A stretch of 12,481 bases of DNA, from the NCBI GenBank assembly GCA_001929475.1, contig LXFE01000833.1:1-12481 (forward strand), in the 5' to 3' direction. Under the pieces are notes generated by a model. The model ran no database searches. It had not been told where the DNA came from and saw only the letters and a program-made list of their open reading frames with translations. The position numbers were made by a program, and so were the translations under genes. Source of the DNA: Neolecta irregularis DAH-3. Its lineage: Eukaryota > Ascomycota > Neolectomycetes > Neolectales > Neolectaceae. This document shows, one piece after another, positions 7,837 through 12,481 of this stretch; position 1 is the first letter of the stretch; every line of letters starts with the position of its first letter.

Positions 7837-9279
7837 ATGGACGGTCTGTCGAAAAAAATGAAGCCTAAAGTCACCGTCACAAGTCCCACGAATCTTGATC
7901 TTGAGCAGTACATTCAGAATTATACGGGTATGGTGTCCTTCTCCTTCTCGTGGAATTGTGACTGATAAATCCCCTCAGGAAGGACGCGAATCACTCGCTT
8001 GCTGTTCATTGAAGAAGCTTGCCCATCACTGAGGCCAGAAGCGCTAACGTTGGTCGTTGAATTGATCAAAGCCGATACATACGACGTCATCCTCTACAAA
8101 TCATGTATCGCAAAACTCCAATCACTCGATCCATCTGTCCAGTGCGATCATAAGTGGGTGGATGAAACATCTCGTTATGTCAGAAACCAGACTGAAAAAT
8201 TGGAAGCAGAGCTGAAGCAATACAAAACCAACCTCATTAAAGAAAGCATTCGGGTAAGATTCATTGTTCTTGTAATTTAAACAATAGATTGCGAATCTCG
8301 AACTCGGTGACTTTTACTACAAATGCGGAGATTTAGATGCTTCAATTCGCTCTTATAATCGGTCGAGGGATTACTGTTCGTCAACGCAGCAACAGGTCGA
8401 TCTCGCAATGAAACTTATTGTTGCGTACGCAGAACTTCACAATATGACATCAATATCAACGAGTTCAGGCAAAGTCATTGCATCAATTGAAGAGGAGCAG
8501 AAATCTATATTAGAACCTAAAATGAAAGCCGCTGTTGCTATTGTCTATCTGGATGGAGGGAGATATAAGGACGCTGCAGATTCGTTTTTAAGTTTACCGC
8601 CGGATTTGAAATATGATGAAGCATACTCTAGTAGGAAATCTGAATTGACTATATAGATCATTTCCTCTAACGACGTTGCCATTTATGGTACACTTTGCGC
8701 TCTCGCTACATTCGATAGAAAAGAACTCAAAGACAGAGTCATCAATAATACAGACGTTCGGACCTTTCTCGAATTAGAACCATATACCAAAGAATTGATT
8801 CAATCTTTCTATAATGCAAAGTATAGCGTTTGTTTCGATATCCTGAGAAGATATAAACCCGACTTTCTTCTCGATATCTACCTATCTGAACATGTCGAAA
8901 AATTATACAATGAAATCAAAGAAAGGGCAGTCACACAGTATTTCCAGCCATTTACAAGTGTAAGCATGGAGAAAATGGCTGAAGCCTTTGGATGGACTTA
9001 TAGCGAGATTTTTGCGTTAGTAAAAAAATTGGTTCAAGATGGCAAAATGGAAGCAAGAATTGACACAGTGAACAAAGCATGTCATCACGTCGCTTTATGC
9101 TAATATTATAGATACTGGTTTCGAAAATCAAAGATGATCGAACAAAATTGTACGAACAGACCAATGCACTAAAAGAACGGTTCGAGGAGGATTCGAGGGT
9201 TATCTTGATGAATGTCAATATTGTGAGGGCAGGACTGGAAGTGAAAGCACCGCAAACACCGCAAGCTGCTCAGAATTGA
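7837..9279 (+). CDS. CSN1: COP9 signalosome complex subunit 1 (CSN1/GPS1)
   Basis: CSN1 is a scaffold subunit of the COP9 signalosome, which removes NEDD8 from cullins and so regulates SCF-type ubiquitin ligases. Exons are 7837-7927, 7979-8253, 8288-8620, 8657-9076 and 9112-9279 (1287 nt, 428 aa, slightly short for the family). Conserved blocks in order are YTGRTRITRLLFIEEACP, NLIKESIRIANLELGDFYYK, CGDLDASIRSYNRSRDYC, an RPN7-type helical repeat, NDVAIYGTLCALATFDRKEL, FLELEPYTKELIQSFYNAKY, and a PCI winged-helix at about 300-390 including YFQPFTSVSMEKMAEAF and RIDTVNKILVSKIKDDR. Introns 1 and 2 are GT-AG (51 and 34 bp). Introns 3 (8621-8656) and 4 (9077-9111) begin with GC and are both phase 0; no in-phase GT alternative restores the conserved reading. 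Rpn7 of the proteasome lid is the nearest relative, but the YTGRTRI and VAIYGTLCALA wording fits CSN1. Confidence 0.95.
8621..8656 (+). other. GC-AG intron (CSN1 intron 3)
   Basis: Without splicing, the frame reads through AYSSRKSELTI to a TAG at 8654-8656. The only GT (8630) is phase 1 and the only acceptor is phase 0, so GT splicing breaks the frame. Removing GCATAC...ATATAG (36 bp) joins KYDE to IISSNDVAIYG, the expected family sequence. Confidence 0.85.
9077..9111 (+). other. GC-AG intron (CSN1 intron 4)
   Basis: The frame otherwise ends at a TAA at 9101-9103. Removing GCATGT...TTATAG (35 bp), with GCTAAT as a likely branch site, joins DTVNK to ILVSKIKDDR in phase 0. The GT three bases in (9080) would shift the frame. 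Confidence 0.85.
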
Positions 9280-9925
9280 CATTTCGATTAATACAATTGG
9301 AAAAATATATGGTATACGTGCTTGCGGTATTAGTTCGTATATTCACCAATTGATCGATCATTCAGCACTTGATGTTTTCCATATGTCCGATTAGTCCGGC
9401 GTCCTTTTTCGACGTCAGGTCTCGGAAACAAGTTTGTAATGAAAATATTGTTGTTGTCTGACAACCCGTCTAAATCATTGGGAATAACAGCATATTCAGA
9501 GGTGCATTATCTAGGTTAGAACATTAAAAAATGGACCGTTCAGTTCCACTCTTTGTCCATTTCTTGGCAAAATTGAGATGTCTGTTAGGGTTTCGCGTTA
9601 ACAAAGCCGCAAGTCAGCACTCATCTCCAACTCTTTCTCTTTGCAATCATTGACATGCAGAGAAGAAAAATTATATTTTTCTTCTGAGCTTTGTGGCGAG
9701 TAAAGCAGCAACTGGTTCGTTTTATATGACCGTCATTTTTTCCATGATTTTGAGGCCAACAAATTAATTGTACCCAATGCGATATTTGCATGTTCGAACG
9801 TGAAAACTAGTTACAATATGAGTTCAGGAAACTACTTGCACAAATAGAAGGGAATCGGTGAGATAACCGCCAAAACAAATCGTGATCACAAAACAGAAAC
9901 ATCAACAACCACCATTTACCTACAA
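9280..9925. other. Spacer between CSN1 and the ASPM-like gene; no supported gene
   Basis: This 646-bp AT-rich stretch has many stops in every frame and no ORF of note. It contains a perfect inverted repeat at 9661-9685 and probably the promoter of the downstream gene, which begins with a good context (CAAATGG) at 9926. Confidence 0.4.
9661..9685. repeat. Perfect 11-bp inverted repeat with 3-bp loop
   Basis: The arms AGAAGAAAAAT and ATTTTTCTTCT are exact reverse complements around TAT. It lies 241 bp upstream of the ASPM-like start codon. It could be a protein-binding palindrome or chance in an A/T-rich purine-pyrimidine tract. Confidence 0.45.
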
Positions 9926-12477
9926 ATGGACGAGACGACTCGATATCTCGAAAATACGCTTACCCTCAGAGAATTGGCAACCCCCTATTTCGCTGTTCTT
10001 AAACGCAAGGATGTGGAGGAATCAGATCAACCAAAGGCAAAACGCCAGCGCACAGAGCTGTCGATACCGACAAACGGCCTCAAAAGCAGGCCTAAGCGGG
10101 TACAGAGACAGCCAGGAAAAGAAAATCGGGGCGTGAAAATAGTTAAGGAGACATGTATGGCCATTAGTGTTTTGAGCTATCTGTTGAATCCAAGTCTCTG
10201 GTATCCGAATGTCCAAAATTCGGTCAAATACTCCTGTTCGACAACCTCCTCGACAACCGCTATTAGCAAAACCTGGATTTCAATCAATTCGTGCACCCAT
10301 ACTTGTGAAACCACGTTTGCATCCTATTGTCCCCCCAACACATCCCTATGTTGATCAACAACTTGCAACAATTCGAGCCTTGCTACCTAAGCCGCCGCCC
10401 CCGCCGACGAAAAAATATGAAGAGAACCCGGTATTGCCATATGTTACCCGTCCGGACTTGTACGATTCTTCATGGCTATCACAACAAGAAATAGTCTTTA
10501 CACAACTCATAAATAGCACATTCGAAAAGGCAAACCTAAACGTCTCGACTCAAGTCCACACAAAAGACGATGCAAATCTTCTTCGAAAACTGACATTCGC
10601 AATCTTTCAAAGTGAATGTGTAGATATATCACAAAAGATTGCAGCGGTATCCCACTCCGCCGCCGAAATTTAAGGTTAACGAGAACAGACTTTGGAGAAT
10701 TCGACATTGAGAGCAAAGAGGGATGTCGATTTACGTTTGGACATCGGCCTATTTCGGAAATTTGCCGACTTGTGTTTATGTTATCGGACAGAATGGTTAG
10801 CGTTGGGTTTAGAAGTTGTCACCGGCCGTCAAACGACACAATTATTAAACGCTCAACCCTCACAGTTGGAATCATTCATCTTTCAGGTATCCTTTCTTTT
10901 CACAGTTTGTGGAGCTTTTAGACTGACAGATCAAGTTTGTTGTGAATAGTCCTAGTTTTATCAAAGATTCTGATTCACCGGAACTTGTCACCCGCTTTAC
11001 TATTTCGCGGTTTGTTTTACTTGTCCTTGTACTTGACATCGCAAAGCGTCGAAACATCATCAAAGGATGCCTGTTCACTATTGTAATAACTTATCTTCAT
11101 CTACGATTACTAATCACCTAGTCATCGCCATGTAAAACCTCAATCAACATCCTTGAACGGTTCTCCAACATTTTTCTCTGCGGCGAGAGAGAAATCGGGA
11201 GACGGTTGGCTCATATGGATTATCACGTCGACTACATACAGACCCCTCTGGACGAATACGAATACCGCGTACGTAACTTGGCAGTTGATCTCCGCGATGG
11301 TGTCCGTATAGCGAAACTTATTGAGCTTCTAAAAGGGGAAAAATCACTTTTTCCCGTATGTTAAAACATATCACTGTGTAGGACTGAATTTTTCAAGGAA
11401 CTACAATACCCGGCAAATTCCAAAGCCCAGAAATTACACAATGTTGCAATGGTACTGTCCTACCTCCGCCATCGTTCAATTCCCCTTCTCACAAAAGACA
11501 AACAGGCTGTTCTTCCCGAAGATATCGTGCTAGGTCATCGTGAGAAATCTATGACGGTGTTATGGAAAATTATTTCAACCTGGAATTTACACAGCCTCCT
11601 GCATACTGTTCCCATTAACAATGAGATTCAACGTCTTGAGAAACAGATTGTTCAGGATGGAGTGGAGATTCCCCAAGATTATATGGACGGGTTAGATGAA
11701 GCAGAGGTTTTATTGTTCAAGTGGGCTTTTGCGATTTGCACCATCAATGCAATTCCCATGGAAAATCTTACCACTTCACTAACAGATGGGAGAGTCTTCA
11801 CTGCCATATTACAGTATTACATCTCTCCAACTACTGGTCTCTACAAATCGGCTCTCTCTGCTCTTCCTCGCTCATCGCCCTCTGAATCGCTGAAATCATT
11901 GTCAGAAAAACTAGGCCTTTCGTCATTGCTATCCAATCTGGGCTTTTTCAAAGATCATTCATTACAGTTCCTCGATAAAAATTGTGCAGTAGTGTGTTTG
12001 GCAATCCTCGCTTCGTCTCTCCTCCTGTTCTCAAAGTCATCACAGGCTGCTTTTACAATCCAACGAGCCTGGAACTGCCATCTTTTCCAGAAGAAGATAA
12101 AGGCCGCATGTGACGGGTACCCCGGATTTTGGCTTGCAAAAAAAGAGCGAGAAGAAAGAGAGATCCGCGAGTATAACGCAGAGATAAGGACACGTAAAGC
12201 GGTGAATATACAGCGAGTATGGAGAGGCTTTGTTGCTCGTCGACATTTTTCTAGCTTGAAACAAGTGGTATCTAAGATTTCGCGGCGTTATCGAGTCCAT
12301 CCAGATCGCGTGCACTTCTTAAACCTAAAACGTGCGGTTGGTGTGATTGAACAGCAATGGCGAGCCAAGTCGAACGAACGCAGGAAACAGAGGGGGTTTC
12401 TGGACATGAGAAAATGGGTTATGGCATTTCAAGCGCGGGCTTTAGGATATCTGGCAAGGCGGCGTACTCACATTTAG
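9926..12477 (+). CDS. ASPM/abnormal-spindle-like protein with calponin-homology domains and IQ motifs
   Basis: A probable spindle-pole, microtubule-associated protein that binds calmodulin through IQ motifs. Exons are 9926-10154, 10195-10646, 10689-10886, 10930-11082, 11122-11355 and 11398-12477 (2346 nt, 781 aa; introns 39-43 bp). Residues 26-68 are basic with two possible nuclear-localisation clusters (KRK, KAKRQR) and a KEN box at 65-67. A proline-rich stretch follows, then an ASPM-type helical region (DVDLRLDIGLFRKFADLC, TEWLALGLEVVTG, RFTISRFVLLVLVLDIAKRR). CH1 spans about 387-480 (VDLRDGVRIAKLIELLKG; HREKSMTVLWKI) and CH2 about 525-635 (KWAFAICTINAI; SLTDGRVFTAILQYY). IQ-like motifs begin near 643 (IQRAWNCHLFQKKI), 693 (IQRVWRGFVARRHF), 735 and 768. 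The stop is four bases from the window edge; a further 3' exon cannot be excluded. Animal ASPM has many more IQ motifs; an N-terminal ASH domain is not evident. Confidence 0.86.
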
Positions 12478-12481
12478 ATTA

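Noticed and set aside
8630-8656. A 26-bp GT-AG intron in CSN1 instead of the GC-AG one
   Set aside because: It is shorter than every other intron here and shifts the frame away from the conserved SSNDVAIYG block.
10887-10921. Shorter ASPM intron 3 options ending at CACAG or TTTTAG
   Set aside because: CACAG gives a 19-bp intron, and the frame needed downstream carries a TGA just after TTTTAG; only the GACAG acceptor at 10929 restores the conserved segment.
1817-12477. A biosynthetic or functional gene cluster
   Set aside because: The six genes belong to unrelated housekeeping processes and lie on both strands; nothing suggests joint function beyond compact spacing.
1-12481. CRISPR array, phage or bacterial defence genes, rRNA or tRNA genes
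   Set aside because: The sequence is eukaryotic with spliceosomal introns throughout; no regular spacer array, tRNA fold or rRNA core sequence was seen.

Overview
This is an intron-dense stretch of a fungal nuclear genome. It carries six protein genes, each recoverable only after removing very small spliceosomal introns. I place 29 introns of 33-51 bp; most begin GT, two begin GC, and several have a visible CTAAY-type branch site near the 3' end. The spliced models of all six genes close in frame from start to stop. The gene content (fungal eIF3i, a Tgl/SDP1-type patatin lipase, ureidoglycolate lyase, CSN1, an ASPM-like CH/IQ protein) and the wording of several conserved blocks point to a fungus, probably a basidiomycete. 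I cannot name a genus.

Layout. Positions 208-1156 hold a repeat element bounded by long inverted repeats, with a subterminal third copy of the end motif and a possible 3-bp target duplication; its interior has only coding-like fragments. Then come TIF34/eIF3i (minus, 3053-1817, 7 exons, 331 aa), a DUF3336-patatin triacylglycerol lipase (plus, 3318-5784, 12 exons, 683 aa), a probable Mediator head subunit Med11 (minus, 6342-5821, 2 exons, 162 aa), ureidoglycolate lyase (plus, 6412-7043, 3 exons, 182 aa), COP9 signalosome subunit 1 (plus, 7837-9279, 5 exons, 428 aa) and an ASPM/abnormal-spindle-like protein (plus, 9926-12477, 6 exons, 781 aa).

The genes are unrelated housekeeping functions (translation initiation, storage-lipid breakdown, transcription, purine-nitrogen salvage, cullin deneddylation, mitotic spindle). 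They do not form a cluster or pathway. The compact arrangement is notable: eIF3i and the lipase diverge from 264 bp, the lipase and Med11 converge with 36 bp between stop codons, and Med11 and ureidoglycolate lyase diverge from 69 bp. The other spacers (about 650-790 bp) show no supported gene.

I found no new multi-gene system. The items most worth a second look are the inverted-repeat element, the two GC-AG introns in CSN1, the uniformly tiny introns, and a compact fungal ASPM-like protein with a KEN box.
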